Shown here: one piece after another, positions 37,637 through 45,519 of the stretch
How positions within the stretch are numbered: the stretch's first letter is position 1
Layout: each line of letters opens with the position of its first letter
Notes under the pieces: model-generated
The model's input: the letters and a program-made list of their open reading frames with translations, nothing else
Database searches by the model: none
What the model was told of the DNA's origin: nothing
DNA from: Streptomyces sp. NBC_00094
GTDB lineage: Bacteria > Actinomycetota > Actinomycetes > Streptomycetales > Streptomycetaceae
Reading direction: 5' to 3'
Assembly: GCF_026343125.1 (NCBI RefSeq)
Contig: NZ_JAPEMB010000001.1
Span: forward strand, 496,001-560,000
Length of the DNA: 64,000 bases
Translations under genes and position numbers: made by a program

Positions 37637-38856
37637 ACCGTACGGTCGACGTCCTCGTCGTGGGCGCGGGCCCCGCGGGCCTCGCGGCCGCCGCGCGGCT
37701 CGCGGCGGCGGGCGCGGGCCGGGTCGAGGTCCTGGAGCGGGAGCGCGCGGCCGGGGGCGTACCACGGCACTGCGACCATCCCGGGTTCGGCGCGGACCAC
37801 CGGGGACGACCACTGGACGGCCCCGCCTACGCGCGCCGCGCGGTACGGTCGGCGCTCCGAGCCGGAGCGGTCGTCCGCACCGGGGTCTCCGCCACCGGCT
37901 GGGCCGGACCGCTCACGCTCGACGTCACGGCCCCGACCGGGCTCGAACGGATCAGGGCCCGCGCCGTGGTTCTGGCGACGGGCGCACGCGAACGTCCGCG
38001 CAGCGCCCGGCTGGTGCCGGGCACGCGCCCCGCCGGGGTCCTGACGACCGGCGAACTCCAGCAGACGGTCCGGCTGTTCGGCCCGCCCGACGCTGCCGCG
38101 CGCGAGCGCGTCGGGCGGCGGGCGGTCGTGGTCGGCGGCGATCCGGTGGCCGGCCACGCGGTGCGGACGCTGCGCGCGGCGGGCGTGGAGGTGGCGGCGG
38201 TCGTGACCGAGCTGCCGCGAGCGGCTCCCCACGTCGGGGCCGTACCCGTCCTGACGCGCACGGTGGTGACCGAGCTGCTCGGACGGGGCCGGCTGACGGG
38301 TGTCGCGGTCCGGGCGCGCGACGGCCGGACGTCCGTACTGCGCTGCGACACGGTGGTGTTCACCGGCGACTGGATCCCCGACCACGAACTGTCCCGAACC
38401 CGCGGCCTGCCCCCTGCGCCGGGCACGCGCGGACCCGCGACGGACGGCGCGTACCGCACGGCCGCGCCCGGGGTCTTCGCCGTCGGCAATCTGCTGCGCG
38501 GGGTGGAACCGACGCAGGTGGCCGCCGCCGAGGGGCGCGCGGTCGCCGCCGCCGTCCTCGACCTCCTGGCGGGGCGCCCCCGGCCGGCCGCCGGGGTGCC
38601 GGTGACGACGACGGGACCGCTGCGGTGGGTGACGCCGGGTCTCCTCGGCCCCACGGCGGCGCCCTTGCTCCTCCGTCCGGACCGACGGCTGATCCGACCG
38701 GTCCTGACCCTCACCCAGGACGGCACCCCCCTGCGGCGAGAGCGACTGCGCGGGGAGCTCGCGCCCTGGCGATCGGTACGGCTCGGACCCGAGTGGACCA
38801 GCGGCATCGACCTCGCGGGCGGGCCGGTGCTGGTCGGCGCGGAAGAAACACCCTAG
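37633..38856 (+). CDS. FAD/NAD(P)-dependent oxidoreductase (GlpB/sarcosine-oxidase-alpha-like)
   Basis: 407 residues. [15 protein letters not shown] opens the FAD domain, then ERAAGGVPRHCDHPGFG is a conserved patch of the NAD(P)/FAD oxidoreductases that accompany GlpA-type enzymes. VVLATGARERPRSARL and a second dinucleotide motif near VVVGGDPVAGHAVRTL follow, then GVFAVGNLLRGVEPTQVAAAEG. The GTG overlaps the GlpA-like stop. It probably relays electrons from the dehydrogenase to an acceptor. A 61-nt hairpin follows the stop. Confidence 0.85.
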   Translation: MNRTVDVLVVGAGPAGLAAAARLAAAGAGRVEVLERERAAGGVPRHCDHPGFGADHRGRPLDGPAYARRAVRSALRAGAVVRTGVSATGWAGPLTLDVTAPTGLERIRARAVVLATGARERPRSARLVPGTRPAGVLTTGELQQTVRLFGPPDAAARERVGRRAVVVGGDPVAGHAVRTLRAAGVEVAAVVTELPRAAPHVGAVPVLTRTVVTELLGRGRLTGVAVRARDGRTSVLRCDTVVFTGDWIPDHELSRTRGLPPAPGTRGPATDGAYRTAAPGVFAVGNLLRGVEPTQVAAAEGRAVAAAVLDLLAGRPRPAAGVPVTTTGPLRWVTPGLLGPTAAPLLLRPDRRLIRPVLTLTQDGTPLRRERLRGELAPWRSVRLGPEWTSGIDLAGGPVLVGAEETP

Positions 38857-38916
38857 GGGGTGTCTTGCCTATCAGACCGGGCTCGCGGGGTCTGGCCTGA
38901 TCGACAAGACACCCCC
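38856..38916. repeat. 61-nt imperfect hairpin with 12-bp perfect ends
   Basis: GGGGGTGTCTTG (38856-38867) and CAAGACACCCCC (38905-38916) are perfect complements. Inner bases ATCAGACC and GGTCTGGCCTGAT also pair. It overlaps the last base of the stop codon at 38856 and could end the operon. Its right half is repeated exactly at 11579-11601, so it may be a small mobile or IS-end sequence. Confidence 0.65.
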
Positions 38917-38981
38917 GAGAAGTTGCTCCAGAGCGTGACATGTCACGACGGAACCTGGAGCCGATCGGCCAGACTGGGTGC

Positions 38982-39452
38982 ATGTCGGACAAACGCAGCG
39001 CGGGTCTTCTGGTCTTCCGTCGTACGACGGGCGGGGGTGTCGAGGTCCTCATCGGGCATATGGGCGGGCCCATCTGGGCCTCCCGGGAGCAGGAGGCCTG
39101 GTCGATTCCCAAGGGGGAGTACGCGCCGGACGAGGCTCCCGAGGCCGCCGCGCGACGGGAGTTCCTGGAGGAGCTGGGGCTGCCCGCTCCCGACGGCGCG
39201 TGGATCGACCTCGGTGAGGCTCGGCAGCGCAGCGGAAAGCTCGTCACCGTCTGGGCGGTCGAGGGGGAGATCGACCCGACCGCCGTCGTACCCGGCACCT
39301 TCACCATGGAGTGGCCGCCCCGGTCCGGCGTCCGGCAGGAGTTCCCGGAGATCGACCGGGTCGGCTGGTTCACCCCGGAAGCGGCCGCTCCGTTGCTCGT
39401 CGTCGGGCAGCGGGTGTTCCTGGAACGGCTGGCCGAGCACCTCCGCGGCTAG
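38982..39452 (+). CDS. Nudix hydrolase
   Basis: 156 residues. The Nudix box runs from the GE of PKGEYAPDE through AAARREFLEELG, giving the G-x5-E-x7-RE-x2-EE-x-G pattern. SAGLLVFRRT and EVLIGHMGGPIWA precede it, a form common in the ADP-ribose/diadenosine-type Nudix proteins. The ATG follows a weak ribosome site 66 bp after the hairpin. It hydrolyses nucleoside-diphosphate derivatives; the substrate is not known. Confidence 0.92.
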   Translation: MSDKRSAGLLVFRRTTGGGVEVLIGHMGGPIWASREQEAWSIPKGEYAPDEAPEAAARREFLEELGLPAPDGAWIDLGEARQRSGKLVTVWAVEGEIDPTAVVPGTFTMEWPPRSGVRQEFPEIDRVGWFTPEAAAPLLVVGQRVFLERLAEHLRG

Positions 39453-39544
39453 GGGGTGTTGACGAAAGCCGAAGGACGGCAGTGACTGTCGGCCGCCGCC
39501 AAGTGGTGGTTCCCGGAGCGCCGGGCGGGATTGCGGTGGGCGGG

Positions 39545-39616
39545 TCAGAGGCGTTCGTAGGCCGTGAAGGGCTTGAGGGGGTCCCGGTAGGCCCCGTAGC
39601 GGGCGACAACGAGGTG
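39545..39616 (-). pseudogene. Orphan C-terminal protein fragment
   Basis: Minus-strand codons reading ARYGAYRDPLKPFTAYERL before a TGA at 39545 have coding-like character, but nothing recognisable precedes them. This looks like the tail of a lost gene and supports the view that the stretch between Nudix and SUKH is a scrap yard. Confidence 0.3.
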
Positions 39617-39658
39617 CGTGCAGATGCACGGCAGAGGAGGGGACCATGCCAATCCCGC

Positions 39659-39844
39659 ATGCCCAACGGCCGGCCGGTGGGCATGTGCGGCGGGCCCGAG
39701 ATGTGCACGAACGCTCTGAACGGCGATACCGATCTGAAGAACCTCGCTATCGTGATCGGCAATCACAAGGGCAAGAGGTTCCCCGTATGCAAGAGCTGCG
39801 GGGCATGGGTGCCAGGCATTCCCAGAGAGGTGCACACCGGATGA
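39659..39844 (+). CDS. Small Cys-rich protein, possibly the end of a deaminase-type toxin
   Basis: 61 residues, overlapping the SUKH gene start by ATGA. GMCGGPEMCTNALNG and RFPVCKSCGAWVP give a C-x4-C (here CGGPEMC, C to C six apart) and C-x2-C pattern. The second resembles the PCxxC of nucleic-acid deaminase toxins such as the YwqJ type, and a toxin fragment beside an immunity gene fits. The upstream part of a toxin is missing, so it may be a remnant. Its ATG lacks its own ribosome site; GAGGAGGGG at 39634 serves an ATG in another frame at 39646. The call is tentative. Confidence 0.45.
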   Translation: MPNGRPVGMCGGPEMCTNALNGDTDLKNLAIVIGNHKGKRFPVCKSCGAWVPGIPREVHTG

Positions 39845-40290
39845 GTGACGAGCAGAGCAGCGCGAGGGAGGAGTCCCTCCGCAGGGCATTCGCCGGTGCC
39901 CTGCGCGTCGAGTGCGGTCCCGTGGACGTCGAGGCGGCCCGCCTGGTCTACCAGGAGGCGGGATTCGACGTCACCGACGAACTCGTTGAGTTCCTGGGAA
40001 AGTACGGCGAGACGGCGGTCTTCTGGCCATCGCATGTCACCGGGAACGAGACGTCGCTGACGATCTCGGCCGCGGAGGCATTCGCGCCGAACGTGCGGTA
40101 CTTCGAGAAGCGTCTCGGCATGTCCGCCCTGCCGGTGGGCATCGCCTTCTCGACCGAGGAGATGGTTCTGCTCGCAGAGAACGGTGACATCGTCCTCGGT
40201 GGTGACGCAGGAGTTCAGCGGGTCGCGCACGGGTACGAGGAAGCCGTGCGGGCCCTGATCTCGGGCGACTGGGACATGACATTCTTCTAG
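39841..40290 (+). CDS. SUKH-type (SMI1/KNR4, SUKH-3-like) immunity protein
   Basis: 149 residues. The pattern ARLVYQEAGFDVTDELVEFL, then a beta-rich middle and a C-terminal VLLAENGDIVLGGDAG with GYEEAVRALISGDW, fits SUKH-3 proteins, which neutralise polymorphic toxins. The start overlaps the preceding Cys-rich ORF (ATGA). The same frame is open back to an ATG at 39646 with a strong ribosome site, giving a longer, unlikely form. It lies in a degraded region beside an IS element. No intact toxin is seen in the window. Confidence 0.65.
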   Translation: MSDEQSSAREESLRRAFAGALRVECGPVDVEAARLVYQEAGFDVTDELVEFLGKYGETAVFWPSHVTGNETSLTISAAEAFAPNVRYFEKRLGMSALPVGIAFSTEEMVLLAENGDIVLGGDAGVQRVAHGYEEAVRALISGDWDMTFF

Positions 40291-40507
40291 GACTTGTCCG
40301 GCCGATCCAGGGTCCAGCCGATGTAGCTTGGTCGGGGACGCGTGGTCCCTGTGTTCACAGCCCCTCTGACTGAGAAGGCCCTTCAACGGGAAATCTGTGG
40401 GTGCCAGGTCTGCCGGAGACGGGCAATGCGGTCCAGCCCTGGCGCCGATAGCCTTCCTGCAGGAGCGGCAAGGCGACACCTGCCAAGAGTTGATCCAGGG
40501 GGTAGCA

Positions 40508-40723
40508 GTGACAGCGTTGTTGGTGCTGTTCGGAATATTCGGTGCGATTGCTGCTGGTCTCATTGCTGTCATCTTGAGACGCGGGAACAATCGCCCCGAC
40601 ACCGTCGACGGCCTCCTCATCGAAGAAGAGGCTCGGCAGCGAGCACATCGCTCCCGTGTCTCCTTCAACTCACGTGCGGCACACAGTTCTCTTCCGACCA
40701 TGGGCGACAGTCAGCGACGCTAA
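40508..40723 (+). CDS. Small single-pass membrane protein
   Basis: 71 residues. One helix (ALLVLFGIFGAIAAGLIAVI) follows the GTG start, then a basic, soluble tail. AGGGGG lies 7 nt before the GTG. Its TAA stop is the left target duplication of the IS element, so the IS inserted exactly at the end of the gene and left it intact. The function is unknown; it could belong to the neighbouring immunity-type cassette. Confidence 0.5.
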   Translation: MTALLVLFGIFGAIAAGLIAVILRRGNNRPDTVDGLLIEEEARQRAHRSRVSFNSRAAHSSLPTMGDSQRR

Positions 40724-41597
40724 GAGGATGTCTCACGTGGCGAGCTTCGCCAGTCTCTTGTAGCAGGTCAGGGCTGCGGCGAGGCCGAGGAAGGCGAGGA
40801 AGTGGCTGCCCTTTCGTTCGTACCGGACGGTGAGGCGGCGGTAGCCGAAGAGCCAGGAGATCGAACGCTCGATCTTCCAGCGGTACCGACCGAGCCGCTC
40901 GCCTGACTCGATACCGGGACGGGCGATCCGCGCGACGAGGTTCCGGCTGCGGAGCCAGCGGAGGTGCTCTGCCGAGTAGTACGCCTTGTCGGCGCGGACC
41001 TTCACCGGCTTCCTCCGACGTGGTCCCCGCCAGGACCGGACGGCGGGGATGCCGAGAATCAACGGCTTGAACGCCTGGCTGTCGTGCACGTTGGCGCCGG
41101 ACACCGCGACGGCCAGCGGCAGGCCCTGGGCCTCGGACAGCACGTGCAGTTTGCTGCCCTTCTTGCCGCGATCGACCGGATTCGGCCCGGTCAGCGAACC
41201 CCCCTTTTCGCCCGCACCGACGCGGCATCGACGATCGCGGACGTCCAGTCCAGCTCACCCCTGGCGCCGAGCTCGTCCAGCACCGCCAGGTGCAGCCTGC
41301 GCCACAGCCCGACCTCGGTCCACGCGGTGAACCGACGGTGCGCGGTGGCCGGCGAGACACCGAACGACTCCGGCAGATACCGCCACGCACACCCGCTCGT
41401 CAGCACGTACACCACGGCCGCGAACACCGCCCGTTCATCCACCGGAGCAGTACCACCGCCCTGCGGACGGGACGTGAACCTCGGCATCAACGGAGCTGCC
41501 AGCTCCCACAGTTCGTCGGGAACCAACCGACGCGACAGATCAACCCTCACGGTGCAGCATCATGCCGCACCACCGAAGCACCACGTGAGACATCCTC
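40724..41597 (-). mobile_element. Complete IS5-family (IS427-group) insertion sequence
   Basis: An 874-bp element with 17-bp perfect terminal inverted repeats: GAGGATGTCTCACGTGG (40724-40740) and its complement (41581-41597). TAA flanks both ends (40721-40723 and 41598-41600), the TNA target duplication of the IS427 group. It carries a two-frame transposase with a slippery A-and-G run. The perfect ends and clean duplication indicate recent insertion. Confidence 0.9.
40733..41550 (-). CDS. IS427-group transposase, two frames joined by frameshift
   Basis: The first frame (41550-41191) begins MRVDLSRRLVPDELWEL and includes ERAVFAAVVYVLTSGCAWR and the first catalytic Asp in IVDAASV. It ends shortly after AKRGVR. 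A run AAAAGGGGGG (minus strand, 41208-41199) allows a -1 slip into the second frame (AKKGGSLTGPNPVDRGKKGS), which reads through HVLSEAQG, ADKAYYS (second Asp) and RWKIERSISW (catalytic Glu) to 40733. The DDE triad is complete, so the element may be active. Programmed frameshifting is known for this group. Confidence 0.88.
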
Positions 41598-41656
41598 TAA
41601 GGCTTGTCCCGTATAAGGGTGTGAGCTGGGGCTCTGCCTGACGGTACGGTCGTCGG

Positions 41657-42091
41657 GTGGAGTCGATGAGAGTGAGCGAGTGCCCGTTGCACGGGGTCGG
41701 TGTGCGTCCTGATTACCTGGTCGGGCGGCGGCTTGAGCAAGTGGTGGCTTCGTGGCATCTGTACGGCTCGGAGGCTCCGTCCGGCCCGCTGGACGTGTGG
41801 CTGATCGACAGTGAGGCGGTCGCCACGCACATCACGACCGGTTCGGACTGGTGCCTGATCGTGGAGACGTCGACCCCCTCCGCGGGATACGACATGGCGG
41901 AGTCAGGTCGCGTCGAGGTGGCGCCGATCAGCGGCGAGACCCCGTTCGCGGATCACCTCGGCGAGACGGTACTGGCAGTCAGCGAAGAGGGTGCCCCGGA
42001 CAGCGGGCGGCTCGCACTGGAGATCTCCTTCGCCTCTGGCCGTGTCCGGTGTGAGACCTGGTCCGGAGATCTCCGCCTGTCCAGCAAGTGA
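41657..42091 (+). CDS. Protein of unknown function
   Basis: 144 residues, acidic, mainly beta-strand by pattern. No membrane segment or known catalytic motif is seen. PDYLVGRRLEQVVASWHLYG and PLDVWLIDSEAV look like a folded domain. GTG at 41657 or ATG at 41666 is the start. It is flanked by the IS on one side and a 19-bp hairpin and transposase relic on the other. It may belong to the same toxin-immunity-type accessory set, but the family is not recognised. Confidence 0.5.
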   Translation: MESMRVSECPLHGVGVRPDYLVGRRLEQVVASWHLYGSEAPSGPLDVWLIDSEAVATHITTGSDWCLIVETSTPSAGYDMAESGRVEVAPISGETPFADHLGETVLAVSEEGAPDSGRLALEISFASGRVRCETWSGDLRLSSK

Positions 42092-42095
42092 TCAG

Positions 42096-42145
42096 CACAC
42101 CAGCCACGGCGGGAACCGTGTGAGGCTCCCGCCGTGGCTGGTGTG
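42096..42145. terminator. 19-bp perfect hairpin between the unknown gene and the IS5 relic
   Basis: CACACCAGCCACGGCGGGA (42096-42114) pairs perfectly with 42127-42145 across a 12-nt loop. TGATCA occurs outside on both sides. It begins 5 bp after the preceding stop and its right arm contains the start codon of the relic transposase. It may be a terminator or the scar of an inverted insertion. Confidence 0.55.
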
Positions 42146-42504
42146 ATCACGGCGTCGCAGCCGTCCTGGATAGCCCCGTTCACCGGGTTGAGCCCCCGCC
42201 GTTTCGGCACGTTGGTGACACAGCTGCGGCACGAAGGAGCTGACGCGGTCCGCAGAGGCCGGCCGTGGAGCCTGCCGCTGGAGGACCGGGTGCTGCTGGT
42301 CACGGCGTACTGGCGCACCAACTTGACGTGCGGCAGCTCGCGCCGCTGTTCGGCGTCTCAAAGTCCGCAGCTGACCGGATCATCAGCCACCTCGGTCCCC
42401 TGCCCGCGCTCAGGCCCCGCAGGCGGTTCCGTAAGGACACCGTGCTCATCGTGGACGGAACCCTGGTCCCCACCCGCGACCACACCGTGACCGAGCGGTC
42501 GAAG
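42134..42504 (+). pseudogene. Second eroded IS5-family transposase
   Basis: VAGVITASQPSWIAPFTGLS and AYWRTNLT in the first frame continue as VRQLAPLFGVSKSAADRI and DGTLVPTRDHTVTERSK in the next. A single missing base near 42326 causes the shift. It is homologous to the relic at 10.8-11.4 kb and stops at TERSK, where unrelated sequence begins. The element is not functional. Confidence 0.85.
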
Positions 42505-42590
42505 CACGATCGTGGAGTCGACCGAGATGTCCCAGCCGATCTCACCCGCCGCATCGGCCGCGGCCATTCCCGCCGCCGGCACCCGCACCG
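42505..42590 (-). pseudogene. Fragment of a different IS5-type transposase
   Basis: On the minus strand AAADAAGEIGWDISVDSTIV reads like the segment just before the first catalytic Asp of ISL2/IS5-like Streptomyces transposases. It abuts the relic ending at 42504 in the opposite direction, so two elements have been joined by recombination or nested insertion. Confidence 0.55.
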
Positions 42591-42809
42591 ACCCGCCGCC
42601 AGTACCCGCCTCAAAGGGGGCCGAACCGCCAGAACATCAGGGCGAAGCCGCGTGGCAGTCGATGTCCGTCGCCGCAGGCGGCTGCGCCCACACGGTCGTT
42701 ACCGGCCGCAGTCCTTCAAGAAGGGTGGTCAGCACCGCTGATCCGGGGCCACTTCCAGCTTGCAGATCTCCTGGGCGATCGCCCGCTTGGGTAACGACCT
42801 CGTGCATGG

Positions 42810-43530
42810 TCAGCCGTCGAGGAGGAAGTCCACCGCCATCACGGCGTGGAGGACGATCACGGCGCTGCAGCAGAAGACCAGGACGGCGCCCGCGTAGGTG
42901 TTCGCCAGGTGCGTGATCGGCAAGACGCCCCCTAGCACGTCCGCTGGGTCCTCCGGGGGTGGGCCACGGTGATCGTGGGTCCGGCCTCGCCGTGCAGGAA
43001 GCCGCGGTACGTCCCGGTCGCGTCCCGGGTAGATGTACGCCCCGCGGGACATCGTGGCCCGGGTGGCGGTCACCATGACGCCGTGCCGGTACAGCAGGCG
43101 TTCCCGCCGCGCGCGGATCACCCCGTACAGGCCCAGCCAGGCGAAGCCGCCGATCGGGACCGTGAGGAGCACCAGGTCCCACTTTCCCAGCGAGCCGGCC
43201 ACCACGCAGAGGACGACGAGCGCCAGCAGGTGCCACAGCGTGCCCCGCAGGATCCGGCGGTGGAACCTCGTCCGCCAGGTGGGGGCGAGCGAGCGGACCA
43301 CGGCGAACGGGGCCCCGTCGACGTCGTCGCTGTCCGTCCGGTTCGCCAGGATCGCGTTGACCCCGTCGGCGAATGCGGTGGCCGCTGCCTCGTCCACGTC
43401 GTCGATGCGGTGGACGCGCGGCGTCGCCCCGGCCTTCGCCCGCAGCTCGATCAGGACCGAGCGGCCCTCGGCGCGTATCCGGCCCGGCCGGCGGGTCCGG
43501 CGCGGCTCCGGGGCGCGCTGGTCGTGACAA
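42810..43530 (-). pseudogene. Frameshifted membrane protein gene
   Basis: A minus-strand protein with RVHRIDDVDEAAATAFADG and two hydrophobic segments (LWHLLALVVLCVVAGSLG, VPIGGFAWLGLYGVI) can be followed to MSRGAYIYPGRD. The expected continuation TYRGFLHGEAGPTITVAHP lies in another frame, and NTYAGAVLVFCCSAVIVLHA resumes in the first. A further shift near 43520 separates the N-terminus, which starts with an ATG near 43636. The pattern suggests a decayed gene or several indel errors. Function unknown. Confidence 0.55.
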
Positions 43531-43734
43531 GTGCGGCGCCGTCGGGCGCCGGGGTGTCGGGGAGGGCAGCGGTGACGGCTCCAGGAGGGCGCCGCGCGGC
43601 ATGCCGTTCGGTGGCGGGCGTGGTCGTCACGGTCATCCTGTCAGCTGCCTTCCAGGCTGGAGGTGACGCCGGCCTGGTGAGTCGGACAGGAGATTGAGGG
43701 GGCCTCTGGCCAGGCTCTTATCAGGTCGTGTTCC

Positions 43735-43862
43735 ACCTGGCCGGAGCCATGGAGAACGGATCCCGGCGGCCGGACCGAACAGTCGCAGGACAGCCCGGCA
43801 GGACGTCGGTCAGACCCTGGGCCACGACCGCCGAGACCCGCTACGAGCATCAATGTCAGACC
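43735..43862 (+). pseudogene. Possible tyrosine-recombinase C-terminal relic
   Basis: DVGQTLGH in one frame and TTAETRYEHQ in the next resemble the LGH...TT..RY.H stretch of phage-type integrases (box II). The fragment is frameshifted and no catalytic core remains. The identification rests on this short match alone. Confidence 0.25.
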
Positions 43863-43908
43863 CATGCGAGAGGGTGGTGAGCGCCGAACTGTCGAGAGGG
43901 AGCCCGAC

Positions 43909-44154
43909 ATGATCACGATGACCGCCAGTGAGCGTGCGGCGGCGCAGGCGTACCTGCGCCTGCTCGAATCCACTCAGGCCGTGCTGACCGACCCGCAGCT
44001 CGCCCCGTACGCGGGGCTGATGCTCACGCATCCGATGGCGGAGGCCGACGAGGCGCTCCGTGCGGCGGGGCTCTCGGGGAACGAGGACCGGCTGCTGCGC
44101 CTCGTCTCCTCCCTGCGGGCCTCCCCCGCGAGCGCCTGGGGGCGGAGTGGTTAG
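43909..44154 (+). CDS. Small helical protein of unknown function
   Basis: 81 residues. GGGAG lies 6 nt before the ATG. It is predicted to be helical (SERAAAQAYLRLLESTQAVL, then EADEALRAAGLSGNEDRLL). No family is recognised. It converges on the P450 gene with a 28-bp gap. Confidence 0.5.
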   Translation: MITMTASERAAAQAYLRLLESTQAVLTDPQLAPYAGLMLTHPMAEADEALRAAGLSGNEDRLLRLVSSLRASPASAWGRSG

Positions 44155-44182
44155 GAGGGGGAGCGGTGAGGAGGCGGGGTGG

Positions 44183-45448
44183 TTAGGAGGCGGGGTGGGT
44201 GCGGACGGGGAGTGTTCTGACGCTGTTGCCGACGAAACCGGAGTGGCGGGTCAGCTCGGGCTCCGGGATCGCCAGGTCCAGGTCGGGGAAGCGGGTGAAG
44301 AGGGCCTCCAGGGCGATCGCGGCCTCCATGCGGGCGAGCGGGGCGCCCAGGCAGTAGTGGGGGCCGTGGCCCAGGGAGAGGTGCTTCGTCGCCGTCGCGC
44401 GGCTGCCGCGGGTGATGTCGAAGCGGTCGGCGTCCGGGCCGTGTGCCTTCTCGTCGCGGCCCGCCGCCGAGTATCCGGCGAGGACGGGGGTGCCCTTGGG
44501 GATGAGGGTGCCGTCGACCGTGAGGTCGCGCGTGGGGTAGCGGAACGGGAAGTAGCTGACCGGGCTGTCCCAGCGCAGGGTCTCCTCCACCACGTCCGCC
44601 CAGGAGGCCCGGCCTTCGAGGACGAGGGCGAGCTGTTCGCGGTGGCCGCAGAGTGCCCGTACGGCGTTGGTGACGAGGTTCAGGGTCGTCTCGTGACCCG
44701 CGATGATCATCAGGAGAAGCGTGCCGATCAGCTCGGGCTGGCTCAGCCTGTCGCCGCCCTCGTCCCGGGCGGCGATGAGCGCGCTGGTGAGGTCGTCGCC
44801 CGGCTCACGGGTCTTGTCCCCGGCGATGGAGGCGAGGAGCTCGACGAGTTCGCGGTTGGCGGCGACGGCCTGCGCGGGTTCGGTGTCGGTGGCGACGACG
44901 ACGCTGGAGAGGTGGTGGAGCCGGCCCTGGTGGGCCGGGTCGACGCCGAGGAGTTCGCAGATGACCCCGAGTGGCAGCGGCAGGGCGTAGTGGCGGCGCA
45001 GGTCGGCCACGCCTCCGCCGGAGCGGGCCGCCTCGGCCAGTCCGTCGAGGAGCGCGGCGGTGAGGGCCTCGACGCGCGGCCGGAGCTCCTCCACCCGTCG
45101 GGCCGTGAACGCGCTGCTGACCAGGGCGCGCAGTCGGCGGTGGTCGGCGCCGTCCGCCGTGGTCATGCCCGGCACGGTGGCGAAGGTCCGCAGCGGCCAG
45201 CCGTCGGGTATCCGGCCCTCGGTGAGGGCCGTGAAGTGCTGGGCGCCCTTGGCGACATCGGGGTCGGAGAGGAACTCGCGCAGGGCGTCGTGGCCGAGGA
45301 CCGCCATGCCCTCGATCTCGCCGGGCAGGACCACGGAGGTCACGGCACCCTCGGCGAGGAGCCGGGCGTTGGCCGCGTGCGGGCAGCCGCCGGCCGAGTC
45401 CATGCGGTGCGGCGGCCTGCCGGGGGCGGCGCTGTGCTCGGTGTTCAC
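44183..45448 (-). CDS. Cytochrome P450
   Basis: About 421 residues. The I-helix is IAGHETT, the K-helix pair is EETLRW with an Arg in PFRYPTRD, and the heme-binding loop is LGHGPHYCLG. The first Phe of the usual FGxGxHxCxG is Leu here. The GTG at 45448 was chosen because AGGAG lies 8 nt before it, while the GTG at 45457 overlaps that site. The N-terminus has no membrane anchor, as in soluble bacterial P450s. No ferredoxin is adjacent; the substrate is unknown. Confidence 0.94.
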   Translation of the reverse strand: MNTEHSAAPGRPPHRMDSAGGCPHAANARLLAEGAVTSVVLPGEIEGMAVLGHDALREFLSDPDVAKGAQHFTALTEGRIPDGWPLRTFATVPGMTTADGADHRRLRALVSSAFTARRVEELRPRVEALTAALLDGLAEAARSGGGVADLRRHYALPLPLGVICELLGVDPAHQGRLHHLSSVVVATDTEPAQAVAANRELVELLASIAGDKTREPGDDLTSALIAARDEGGDRLSQPELIGTLLLMIIAGHETTLNLVTNAVRALCGHREQLALVLEGRASWADVVEETLRWDSPVSYFPFRYPTRDLTVDGTLIPKGTPVLAGYSAAGRDEKAHGPDADRFDITRGSRATATKHLSLGHGPHYCLGAPLARMEAAIALEALFTRFPDLDLAIPEPELTRHSGFVGNSVRTLPVRTHPAS

Positions 45449-45519
45449 GGAAGGCACTCCTGACTACGGCGGGGGGGGTGTGGCGGGGGCGATGCGGCGG
45501 GCGGTCAGATCCTAGGAGA

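Noticed and set aside
34976..37813. A 945-codon minus-strand frame opposite the glycerol-type operon
   Set aside because: Low-complexity Pro/Arg/Ala content and complete overlap with three well-supported genes on the plus strand.
39646..39840. N-terminal extension of the SUKH-like protein from the ATG at 39646
   Set aside because: The strong ribosome site is real, but the 65 added residues are Arg/His-rich with no fold, and the ATGA-coupled start at 39841 gives the normal domain.
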